Positions 1-5,157 of a stretch of DNA of 8,429 nucleotides are shown in pieces. Positions within the stretch are counted from its first letter, which is position 1. The number at the start of each line of letters is the position of its first letter. A program made the position numbers and the translations under genes. Under the pieces are notes generated by a model. The model was not told the DNA's origin. It did no database searches and was given only the letters and a program-made list of their open reading frames with translations. Source of the stretch: JBBTQJ01 sp038065755 (GTDB lineage Bacteria > Patescibacteriota > Minisyncoccia > Minisyncoccales > Staskawiczbacteraceae); assembly GCA_038065755.1 (NCBI GenBank), contig JBBTQJ010000013.1, positions 1-8,429 of the forward strand, given 5' to 3'.

Positions 1-27
1 TTTGCGAACTTAAGAAAAGTTCGCAAA
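1..27. repeat. Perfect inverted repeat (11-bp arms, 5-bp spacer), candidate Xer/dif-like site
   Basis: TTTGCGAACTT (1-11) and AAGTTCGCAAA (17-27) are perfect reverse complements separated by AAGAA (12-16). The right arm ends 15 bases before the ATG of the tyrosine recombinase gene. Neither strand shows a U-run inside the window next to the stem: the right arm is followed by ATCTCGG. A canonical intrinsic terminator is therefore unlikely in the rightward direction. Xer recombination sites classically have two 11-bp arms around a 6-8 bp centre, and solitary Xer systems (XerS/difSL, XerH/difH) often keep the site beside the gene. Calling this a recombination site is inference. It could also be an operator for the recombinase gene or an RNA hairpin of an upstream gene outside the window. 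Confidence 0.5.
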
Positions 28-42
28 ATCTCGGCCCTAAAC

Positions 43-1002
43 ATGGAACAATCAAATAAGCCAATAATAAAACATCTTAATGATTTTTTGGATTATTGCG
101 ATATAGAAAAAGGATTGCGCAATAATACCCAAAAAAATTATAAAGAATATTTAAATAAATTTTTTAAATGGCTGAAATATAAGAATTTACAGGGCCTACT
201 CCCCCACCAATTGACCAAAGAACATATTTGGGAGTATAGATTATACCTTTCTAGGCGTCAAGACCCTAAAACTGGAAAATCCCTCAAAAAGACTACCCAA
301 AACTACTATTTAATCGCTTTAAGAGCGTTTTTAGCCTATTTTGTGGCAAAAGACATAGTTTCATTGCCTCCTGGCAAAGTGACTCTTCCTAAGCCCGATA
401 AAAGCGTTAAAACCGTTAAATTCCTCAACTTAGAGCAAGTTGAGAAACTTTTAACGGCAGTTGAGCCAAAAGATAATATCAGATTGAGAGACAGGGCTAT
501 TTTAGAAACTTTATTTTCTACCGGGCTTAGAATAGCCGAACTTGTTTCTCTCAATACCGAACAATTTGCAAACATAAAAAACAAAAAAGACTTTGAACTT
601 GGCATTATTGGAAAAGGAGGAAATCCCAGGACAGTCTATTTTTCCAAAAGAGCCTTAAATTGGATAAAGAAATATTTAGAAACCAGAACAGACAAAGAAA
701 AACCTTTATTTGTTAATGCCAGATCAAGAAAAGACGCTGAAAGCCGGCTTACAGCCCGTTATATTGAAAAATTAGTCAAAAAATATGCCATGCTGTCTGG
801 CATACCGATATTTACAACTCCCCATACTCTTCGTCATTCTTACGCAACAGACTTGCTCGCTCAAGGCGTAGACTTGCGTTCAATTCAGGAATTTTTGGGG
901 CATAGAAGCATAATGACTACTCAAATATATACCCACATAACCAACAAACACTTGCGAGACATTCATCGCAAGTTTCACGGTGGCAAAGATTTAAAAGAAT
1001 AA
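43..1002 (+). CDS. xer: Tyrosine recombinase/integrase, XerC/XerD type
   Basis: A complete 319-aa site-specific tyrosine recombinase. The N-terminal SAM-like core-binding domain spans about residues 7-105 and the catalytic domain about 125-310. The full active-site set is visible: Arg163 (STGLRIAEL), Lys191 (GKGG, beta-hairpin), His261 and Arg264 (PHTLRHSYATDLL), His287 (LGHRS) and nucleophile Tyr296 (QIYTHI). Length and motifs fit the XerC/XerD family, which resolves chromosome dimers, rather than long phage integrases. C or D cannot be assigned from sequence alone, and the protein may be the only Xer of its host. The ATG at 43 gives the normal family N-terminus; no Shine-Dalgarno precedes it. 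A perfect 27-bp palindrome ends 15 bases upstream and may be its target. No terminator hairpin follows the stop, and the endonuclease cassette begins about 30 bases later. An integrase of a small mobile element is the main alternative. Confidence 0.93.
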   Translation: MEQSNKPIIKHLNDFLDYCDIEKGLRNNTQKNYKEYLNKFFKWLKYKNLQGLLPHQLTKEHIWEYRLYLSRRQDPKTGKSLKKTTQNYYLIALRAFLAYFVAKDIVSLPPGKVTLPKPDKSVKTVKFLNLEQVEKLLTAVEPKDNIRLRDRAILETLFSTGLRIAELVSLNTEQFANIKNKKDFELGIIGKGGNPRTVYFSKRALNWIKKYLETRTDKEKPLFVNARSRKDAESRLTARYIEKLVKKYAMLSGIPIFTTPHTLRHSYATDLLAQGVDLRSIQEFLGHRSIMTTQIYTHITNKHLRDIHRKFHGGKDLKE

Positions 1003-1031
1003 AATAAAAAGATATAAAAATAAGATATAAA

Positions 1032-1046
1032 TTTGTCGCACAATAA
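1032..1046 (+). repeat. Repeat copy A1 (TTTGTCGCACAATAA), outer direct repeat
   Basis: This 15-bp sequence recurs exactly, in the same orientation, at 1751-1765. It lies 30 bases after the recombinase stop codon and is the left outer boundary of the endonuclease cassette. It contains the short dyad TTGT-CGC-ACAA. Two further copies with one base changed (CAT instead of CAC) lie just inside the outer pair. The motif is not found elsewhere in the window. Confidence 0.8.
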
Positions 1047-1068
1047 GATTGTTGTTGGTTATACTGTA

Positions 1069-1083
1069 TTGTCGCATAATAAA
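1069..1083 (+). repeat. Repeat copy B1 (TTGTCGCATAATAAA), inner inverted repeat
   Basis: An exact 15-bp match to the reverse complement of 1716-1730, so the endonuclease gene, its promoter and its terminator lie between perfect 15-bp inverted repeats. It differs from the A copies by one base within the shared core. Its first six bases (TTGTCG) also form the -35 box of the predicted endonuclease promoter, so repeat and promoter overlap. Confidence 0.8.
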
Positions 1084-1097
1084 TAATTTGGTATAAT
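1069..1097 (+). promoter_or_regulatory. Predicted sigma70-type promoter of the homing endonuclease gene
   Basis: TTGTCG (1069-1074), a 17-base spacer and a consensus TATAAT (1092-1097). A second TATAAT follows because TATAATAAAA is repeated in tandem (1092-1101 and 1102-1111). The predicted start near 1104 leaves a leader of about 30 bases made almost only of A and T, without a Shine-Dalgarno. The exact -10, exact spacing and position before the ATG support the call. AT-rich DNA gives chance hits, so it remains a prediction. Confidence 0.6.
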
Positions 1098-1133
1098 AAA
1101 ATATAATAAAATAAAAAATAATAAATAAAAAAC

Positions 1134-1631
1134 ATGGTTCAAAAAACTAATATAAATATTGCGGGTTTGGTTAATAAAGAAGGATGTTTTGATTTGCAGT
1201 TTCGCAAAGATACAAGACGCAAGAGATTAAATTCACCGACTTATTATAGGTGGAAAATTCAGTTTGTGGTTACAGAACCAAAGGAGAATTTAAAAATACT
1301 GCAAACATTTAAAAAAGAGTTTGATTGCGGTCAAGTTTGCATTTCAAAGGGTCAAGCAAGATATTCTGTGCAGAAGATAGACGATATAAACAACAAAGTC
1401 ATTCCGTTTCTTAGAAAAAATAAATTATCCGGAAAAAAAGAAAAAGATTTTGAACTGTGGCAGAAGGCCAGCGATATTATTTATAGAAATAAAGGAAAAT
1501 ATCTGGCATCTTGGAAAAAAAACGACTTGCACTCTTTGATAGAAATACAAAAATCATCTGCCAAATATAAAAACAGGCAAAAACAGCCAAAATGGATAGA
1601 AATGGCCAAGGCCTTATCAAAAACAAACTAA
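1134..1631 (+). CDS. Free-standing LAGLIDADG homing endonuclease, single motif
   Basis: A 165-aa protein of the LAGLIDADG_1 type. The signature helix is residues 9-17, IAGLVNKEG, followed by CF. The usual sixth-position Asp is Asn14, but the metal-binding acidic residue is kept as Glu16. The rest follows the family plan: a basic beta-strand DNA-contact region (about 18-75), a pattern around residues 80-100 (ARYSVQKIDDINNKVIPFL) and the closing KLSGKKEKDFELWQKASDII helix region (about 104-123). With one motif it should act as a homodimer that cuts a partly palindromic site of about 20 bp. Such genes normally sit in introns, inteins or intergenic sites. Here both neighbours (recombinase and uppS) are intact, so it is intergenic. 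It has its own promoter and terminator and is bracketed by repeats. The protein is rich in Lys and ends in a basic tail. Confidence 0.85.
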   Translation: MVQKTNINIAGLVNKEGCFDLQFRKDTRRKRLNSPTYYRWKIQFVVTEPKENLKILQTFKKEFDCGQVCISKGQARYSVQKIDDINNKVIPFLRKNKLSGKKEKDFELWQKASDIIYRNKGKYLASWKKNDLHSLIEIQKSSAKYKNRQKQPKWIEMAKALSKTN

Positions 1632-1652
1632 TATTAATAATTAAATATCAAC

Positions 1653-1682
1653 AAAAAGACTATGTTAGACATAGTCTTTTTT
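1653..1682. terminator. Rho-independent terminator, bidirectional, between endonuclease gene and uppS
   Basis: AAAAAGACTATG (1653-1664) and CATAGTCTTTTT (1670-1681) form a perfect 12-bp stem with a TTAGA loop. The right arm continues into a T-run. It starts 21 bases after the endonuclease stop. The A-run on the left arm gives a T-run on the opposite strand, so it can also stop the leftward uppS transcript. Confidence 0.88.
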
Positions 1683-1715
1683 AGACTCTCGCTTCCCCGC
1701 CCCGCCGACCCCATT

Positions 1716-1730
1716 TTTATTATGCGACAA
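1716..1730 (-). repeat. Repeat copy B2, inner inverted repeat
   Basis: The reverse complement reads TTGTCGCATAATAAA, identical to B1 at 1069-1083. It lies 33 bases past the end of the terminator T-run (1682), so terminator and endonuclease are both inside the inverted pair. It pairs with copy A2 immediately to its right to form a long imperfect hairpin. Confidence 0.8.
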
Positions 1731-1750
1731 ATATAAAAATAAAATAGTAT

Positions 1751-1765
1751 TTTGTCGCACAATAA
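1751..1765 (+). repeat. Repeat copy A2 (TTTGTCGCACAATAA), outer direct repeat
   Basis: Identical to A1 at 1032-1046 and in the same orientation, 719 bp away. It ends two bases before the uppS stop codon (1768-1770). The flanking bases are also similar (TATTTTGTCG here, ATAAATTTGTCG at A1). Confidence 0.8.
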
Positions 1766-1767
1766 AA

Positions 1768-2457
1768 TTATTTGCCGAAACGGCGGGACCTCCTGTCAAA
1801 TTCAGCCAGAGCTTGGTCTAGGTTTTGCTCTGTGAAATCGGGCCAGAATTTGGGGCAGAAATATAACTCAGAATATGCGCCTTGCCACAAAACAAAGTTT
1901 GACATTCTCTGCTCTCCCCCGGCCCTAATAATCAGGTCCGGATTTGGCAGGCCGGCCGTAGACAAATAGCTTTCAAACATTTTTTCATCAATTTTATCTG
2001 CTGAAATTTTATCTTGGATAATTTTTTTTACTGCCTGTAAAATATCCCACCTTCCGCCATAACTTACAGCTAAATTTAATTGCAGTTTATTGTTGTTTTC
2101 AGTAATTTTTTCTATATCTTCAATGACTTTTTGCAAAGATTCGGGCAGGCGCTCTTTTTGGCCGATTACTTTTACTTTTACCATTTTTTCTTTTAAATTT
2201 TTATCGTCTTTAAACAAATAAAGCGTATTTTCCAGCAATTTCATAAGATAATCCACCTCTTCCCTGCTTCTGTTCCAATTTTCTGTTGAAAAGCCAAAAG
2301 CAGTTAAAATTTTCACTCCCCTATTTTCACACCAATCACAAAGCATTCTTAACTTTTCGTATCCTTTTTTGTGGCCGTCTAAGGTTGGCAGGCCTTTTTG
2401 CCTGGCCCAGCGGCGGTTGCCATCGGGAAATAAAACTATATGTTCAGGTATTACCAT
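1768..2457 (-). CDS. uppS: Undecaprenyl diphosphate synthase (cis-prenyltransferase)
   Basis: A 229-aa soluble, membrane-associated cis-prenyltransferase. It condenses isopentenyl diphosphate units onto farnesyl diphosphate to make the C55 lipid carrier used for peptidoglycan and surface glycan export. Visible motifs are PDGNRRWA with the catalytic Asp12 and diphosphate-binding residues, FSTENWNRSREEV (about 55-67), LAVSYGGRWDI (about 128-138), and the C-terminal RAGGEQRMSNFVLWQGAYSELYF with WPDF (about 178-208). It is slightly shorter than E. coli UppS (253 aa), mainly at the N-terminus. DGNRRWA replaces the commoner DGNGRWA, a variant also known in other members of the family. The ATG at 2457 lies 18 bases after the stop of a 51-codon membrane protein, so the two are probably co-transcribed. 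Product chain length cannot be judged from sequence, so C55 is the default. Confidence 0.95.
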   Translation of the reverse strand: MVIPEHIVLFPDGNRRWARQKGLPTLDGHKKGYEKLRMLCDWCENRGVKILTAFGFSTENWNRSREEVDYLMKLLENTLYLFKDDKNLKEKMVKVKVIGQKERLPESLQKVIEDIEKITENNNKLQLNLAVSYGGRWDILQAVKKIIQDKISADKIDEKMFESYLSTAGLPNPDLIIRAGGEQRMSNFVLWQGAYSELYFCPKFWPDFTEQNLDQALAEFDRRSRRFGK

Positions 2458-2475
2458 AAATTAAATTTATTAAAA

Positions 2476-2631
2476 TTAATTATTTTCCATTATCTGTATT
2501 GGTTCTTTGATTTCATTTTTTGCCGCCATATATCCCAATGCAAAAGAGAGCATAATTAACAATACAATAATAATAAACAGCATTATGTCGCTAAATTTTT
2601 CTTTGACAAATTTTCTGATTTCTGATAACAT
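2476..2631 (-). CDS. Small single-pass membrane protein, 51 aa
   Basis: An uninterrupted 51-codon reading frame, ATG at 2631 and TAA at 2476-2478, in the gap between rpmA and uppS. The protein has a charged N-terminus (MLSEIRKFVKEKFSD), a strong hydrophobic helix at about residues 16-37 (IMLFIIIVLLIMLSFALGYMAA) and a short polar tail. By the positive-inside rule it could be N-in. It fills the gap almost completely, has a good promoter just upstream and ends 18 bases before uppS, all of which support a real gene. I recall longer Parcubacteria proteins with a similar N-terminal anchor followed by a small extracytoplasmic domain. If that resemblance holds, this one carries the anchor only. Function unknown. 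Confidence 0.7.
   Translation of the reverse strand: MLSEIRKFVKEKFSDIMLFIIIVLLIMLSFALGYMAAKNEIKEPIQIMENN
2603..2631 (+). promoter_or_regulatory. Predicted promoter of rpmA
   Basis: Rightward strand: perfect TTGACA (2603-2608), 17-base spacer, TAACAT (2626-2631, four of six consensus bases). The predicted start near 2638 gives a leader of about 22 bases. The whole promoter lies inside the beginning of the divergent 51-codon gene, back to back with that gene's own promoter. Confidence 0.5.
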
Positions 2632-2638
2632 TAAAAAT

Positions 2639-2667
2639 ATATTATTAAATTAAAAGCAATATGTCAA
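2639..2667 (-). promoter_or_regulatory. Predicted promoter of the 51-codon gene and uppS
   Basis: Leftward strand: perfect TTGACA (2667-2662), 17-base spacer, TAATAT (2644-2639). The predicted start is near 2632, one base from the ATG at 2631, so the transcript would be nearly leaderless. The -35 box overlaps the rpmA start codon on the other strand. Confidence 0.55.
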
Positions 2668-2942
2668 AAACCAAGCAAGGCGGTTCAACGAGATTAGGAA
2701 GAGATTCTGAGTCTAAAAGACTGGGCATTAAGGCTTCTTCGGGTGAATTTGTAAAAGTTGGAATGGTAATTATAAGACAAAGAGGCACAAAATATCTTCC
2801 AGGCAAAAATGTAAAGATAGGATCAGACGACACTATTTATGCCGTCAAAAACGGCATTGTCCGTTTTTCCACAAAAAGAAAAAATCTTTTTAACAATTCG
2901 CAAAGAATGGCAAAGGTGGTCTCCGTTGATCCCGTTAAGTAA
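2661..2942 (+). CDS. rpmA: Large ribosomal subunit protein bL27
   Basis: A 93-aa bL27. Its flexible N-terminus reaches toward the peptidyl-transferase centre, where it helps place tRNA. The family signature is plain: GGSTRLGRDSESKRLG (about 7-22), then VIIRQRGTKYLPGKNVKIGSDDTIYAV (about 36-62) and the closing G-I-V-R-F strand. The N-terminus is short (MSKTKQGG), without the cleavable extension seen in many Firmicutes, so it should be functional as translated. It lacks the usual upstream rplU partner: the gene is monocistronic, divergent from the 51-codon/uppS unit and closed by a terminator. The start is preceded by AT-rich sequence with no Shine-Dalgarno. Confidence 0.96.
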   Translation: MSKTKQGGSTRLGRDSESKRLGIKASSGEFVKVGMVIIRQRGTKYLPGKNVKIGSDDTIYAVKNGIVRFSTKRKNLFNNSQRMAKVVSVDPVK

Positions 2943-2966
2943 ATTATTAAGTAAATTCAAGGAATT

Positions 2967-2998
2967 AAAAATCTGCTTACAAAATTAGCAGATTTTTT
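2967..2998. terminator. Rho-independent terminator shared by rpmA and pyrG
   Basis: AAAAATCTGCT (2967-2977) and AGCAGATTTTT (2987-2997) form a perfect 11-bp stem with a 9-base loop, followed by T-rich sequence. It lies between convergent stops (2942 and 3002). The A-run on the left arm makes it usable in both directions. Confidence 0.85.
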
Positions 2999-3001
2999 GT
3001 T

Positions 3002-4639
3002 TTATTTTTTGCTTCCGCTGTTTTTTATTGCAACTTTGATAAATTCTAAAAACAAAGGGTGCGGCCTAATCGGTCTTGATTTAAATTCCGGATGAAACTG
3101 GGTGGCAACAAAAAAGGGGTGGTCTGGAATTTCAATGATTTCAACCAGGTCTTTTTCGGGATTTACGCCTGCCATTATAAGCCCGTTTTTTTCTAAAATA
3201 TCTCTGAATTTATTGTTTAATTCGTAGCGATGGCGGTGCCTCTCTGATATTTCTGATTGTTTGTAAGCTCTATAGCTTATTGTTCCGGGCTTTAGTTTGC
3301 AGTTATAGGCTCCCAACCTCATTGTTCCCCCGTAATTTTTTTCTTTTAAAAGCGCCTTTTGCTCTTCTATTACATCAATAACTAAATTTTCAGATTTTTT
3401 ATTAAACTCAGCGGAGTTTGCTTCTTTTAACCCGCATTCATTTCTGGCAAATTCTATTGTTGCCAATTGCATTCCCAGACACAGCCCCAAAAAAGGAATT
3501 TTATTTTTTCTGCAATATTCAATGGCTTTAATCTTTCCCTCCACTCCCCTATTGCCAAATCCTCCCGGCACAATTACGCCGTTATATTTTTTCAACTCTT
3601 TTAGCGCCGATAAATTTTTTTCATATTTATCCGAATCCAGCCAGTCAATAACTGGTTTTTGTCTGGTAAAATATGCCGCGTGCTTTATTGACTCAATTAC
3701 CGAAATATAAGAATCAGTTAAAACAAAATCTCCGCTTCCGAAATATTTTCCAACGATTCCTATTTTAACTTCGCCTTTTGGGTTTTTTATGTTTTCTACA
3801 AGAGAAACCCAGTCTTTCATATCTTTGCCTTTGGCTTTCAGGGAAAGTTTTTTTAAAATTTTATCGCTTATATTGTCTTTTTCAAAATTAATCGGCACTT
3901 CACAAATGCTTTCAACATTCGGAGCTGAAATAACATCACCCTCTTCAAGTCCGCACATAAATTGTATTTTTTCTTTTCTTTTTTGGTCAAGCGGAACATC
4001 GGCTCTGGCTAAAATTAAATCCGGACTTATTCCCACAGAATTCAGACTGCGCGCGGCGTACTGCGTTGGTTTTGTTTTAAGTTCATTTCCTCCCGCCCCT
4101 AGGGACGGAACAAAACTCACCAAAGCCACAATAACATCTTTTGGTTTTTTTATTTTTAGTATTCTGATGGCTTCCAAAAAAAGGATATTCTGGTATTCTC
4201 CGACCGTGCCCCCGATTTCAATAACAGCGATTTCAGCATTATTTTTTTTAAGCGCTTTATCTATTCTGTTTATGACCTCAAGTGGGATTTGCGGAACCAC
4301 CTCGACGCATTTTCCATGGTATTCCATTGCCCTCTCTTTATTAATTACCGAAAGATAAACGCTTCCTGTCGTCATATAATTTGCAGACGATAAATTTTTA
4401 TCTAAAAATCTTTCGTAATTTCCCATATCCTGGTCGCATTCCATGCCGTCATCTAAAACAAAAACCTCACCGTGCTCAGTGGGGCTCATTGTTCCAGCGT
4501 CAATATTTACGTAGGGGTCTATTTTAATTGCCGTGACGCTAAATCCGCGCGATTGAAGAATTTTTGCTATTGAAGCGGCGGCAACTCCCTTGCCGACACC
4601 CGACATTACCCCCCCCGTAACGAAAATATATCTCGTCAT
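3002..4639 (-). CDS. pyrG: CTP synthase (glutamine-hydrolysing)
   Basis: A 545-aa cytosolic CTP synthase. It converts UTP, ATP and glutamine to CTP, the last step of pyrimidine nucleotide synthesis, and normally works as a tetramer. The N-terminal synthetase domain (about 1-270) has the P-loop-like TGGVMSGVGKG (Lys17), KIDPYVNIDAGTMSP and EHGEVFVLDDG. The C-terminal class I glutamine amidotransferase domain (about 290-540) has oxyanion loop VPGGFGNRG (about 357-365), nucleophile Cys387 in LGLCLGMQ, and His516/Glu518 in FHPEF. Length matches E. coli PyrG (545 aa). SGVGKG replaces the common SSLGKG. The segment around 174-215 (PSLGAGGNELKTKPTQYAARSL) keeps the KTKPTQ core. It follows rplI by 11 bases and is probably the last gene of a leftward operon ending at the terminator near 2967-2998. 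UTP-sensing attenuator features are not visible before it. Confidence 0.97.
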   Translation of the reverse strand: MTRYIFVTGGVMSGVGKGVAAASIAKILQSRGFSVTAIKIDPYVNIDAGTMSPTEHGEVFVLDDGMECDQDMGNYERFLDKNLSSANYMTTGSVYLSVINKERAMEYHGKCVEVVPQIPLEVINRIDKALKKNNAEIAVIEIGGTVGEYQNILFLEAIRILKIKKPKDVIVALVSFVPSLGAGGNELKTKPTQYAARSLNSVGISPDLILARADVPLDQKRKEKIQFMCGLEEGDVISAPNVESICEVPINFEKDNISDKILKKLSLKAKGKDMKDWVSLVENIKNPKGEVKIGIVGKYFGSGDFVLTDSYISVIESIKHAAYFTRQKPVIDWLDSDKYEKNLSALKELKKYNGVIVPGGFGNRGVEGKIKAIEYCRKNKIPFLGLCLGMQLATIEFARNECGLKEANSAEFNKKSENLVIDVIEEQKALLKEKNYGGTMRLGAYNCKLKPGTISYRAYKQSEISERHRHRYELNNKFRDILEKNGLIMAGVNPEKDLVEIIEIPDHPFFVATQFHPEFKSRPIRPHPLFLEFIKVAIKNSGSKK

Positions 4640-4650
4640 TTTAAAATTAA

Positions 4651-5103
4651 TTAATTAGATTTTTCTTCTGTTATTATTAAGGTTATTTCTGCTTCTAAAT
4701 TATGTTCTAAGTTGATTTTTACGGGAAATTCTCCAAGTTCTTTTATGGGATTTTGCAACGCTATTTGAGATTTTTTTATTTCAAATCCCATTTCTTTTAA
4801 TTTTTCAACTATTTTTTGCTGGTTTATAGATTCAAACAACTGCCCCCCTTCTCCCACTTTTACAGAAATAGATATTTCTGCCCCGTCTATGCCAGAGGCT
4901 GTTTCCTGAATTTTTTTCAAATCTTCTTCTGCTTGTTTTTCAATGATTTCTTTTTGGTCGGCTAGCCATTTTACAGCTTGCTTGGTGGCTGGTTTTGCTA
5001 ATTTTTGCGGCAGTAAAAAATTTCTGGCGTATCCGCTTTTTACTTCTTTTATCTCATATTTTTTTCCCAAGTCCGTGACGTCTTGGAGAAGAATTACTTT
5101 CAT
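4651..5103 (-). CDS. rplI: Large ribosomal subunit protein bL9
   Basis: A 150-aa bL9 of normal length. The N-terminal 23S-binding domain (about 1-50) has MKVILLQDVTDLGKKYEIKEV and the diagnostic GYARNFLLPQKLA (about 24-36). A long helical linker (about 40-75) leads to the C-terminal domain with FESINQQKI and the closing KINLEHNLEAEITLII strand region. bL9 extends from the base of the L1 stalk and affects reading-frame fidelity. Some candidate-phyla lineages are reported to lack bL9, so its presence may help place the organism. It lies 28 bases after the S41 protease gene and 11 before pyrG. The usual rpsF/rpsR partners are not adjacent. A promoter-like sequence lies at 5129-5157. Confidence 0.96.
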   Translation of the reverse strand: MKVILLQDVTDLGKKYEIKEVKSGYARNFLLPQKLAKPATKQAVKWLADQKEIIEKQAEEDLKKIQETASGIDGAEISISVKVGEGGQLFESINQQKIVEKLKEMGFEIKKSQIALQNPIKELGEFPVKINLEHNLEAEITLIITEEKSN

Positions 5104-5128
5104 ATAAATTTATATCTGTTAATATTTT

Positions 5129-5157
5129 ATTTTACTTTAATTTTTTAATTATTTCAA
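5129..5157 (-). promoter_or_regulatory. Possible internal promoter for rplI-pyrG
   Basis: Leftward strand: TTGAAA (5157-5152), 17-base spacer, TAAAAT (5134-5129, five of six consensus bases). It overlaps the last codons of the upstream protease gene and predicts a start near 5122, about 19 bases before rplI. It would let rplI and pyrG be expressed apart from the redox/protease genes upstream. Local AT content makes a chance match possible. Confidence 0.4.

Larger units (their letters stand above)
1715..1767. repeat. Imperfect inverted repeat (17-bp arms) directly after uppS
   Basis: Arms 1715-1731 and 1751-1767 are complementary except at one position and enclose a 19-base AT-only-like spacer (1732-1750). 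On the leftward (uppS) transcript the exception is a G-U pair, so that strand folds a continuous 17-bp stem. On the rightward strand it is an A-C mismatch. The stem ends in A residues rather than a U-run, so it is not a canonical terminator. It may protect the uppS 3' end or simply reflect the B2 and A2 repeats lying head to head. Confidence 0.65.

Noticed and set aside
1009..1031. Direct repeat AAGATATAAA (1009-1018 and 1022-1031)
   Set aside because: Short AT-rich duplication in an AT-rich spacer; likely chance or slippage.
1069..1097. E. coli-like dif site formed by the TTGTCGCATAA repeat and the following bases
   Set aside because: The left half shares CGCATAA with the XerC arm of E. coli dif, but the right half is poorly matched and is not conserved among the four copies.
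917..1135. 72-codon leftward frame over the recombinase 3' end and the AT-rich spacer
   Set aside because: Tyr/Ile/Phe-rich translation of AT-rich spacer and antisense of real coding sequence; no motif.
1003..1767. Endonuclease gene inside an intron or intein
   Set aside because: Neither neighbour is split: the recombinase and uppS are both complete, and no intron core or splice motifs are visible.
3789..4358. 189-codon rightward open frame opposite pyrG
   Set aside because: It lies antisense inside an unmistakable pyrG; its composition (Ser/Phe/Leu-rich) is typical of a shadow frame.
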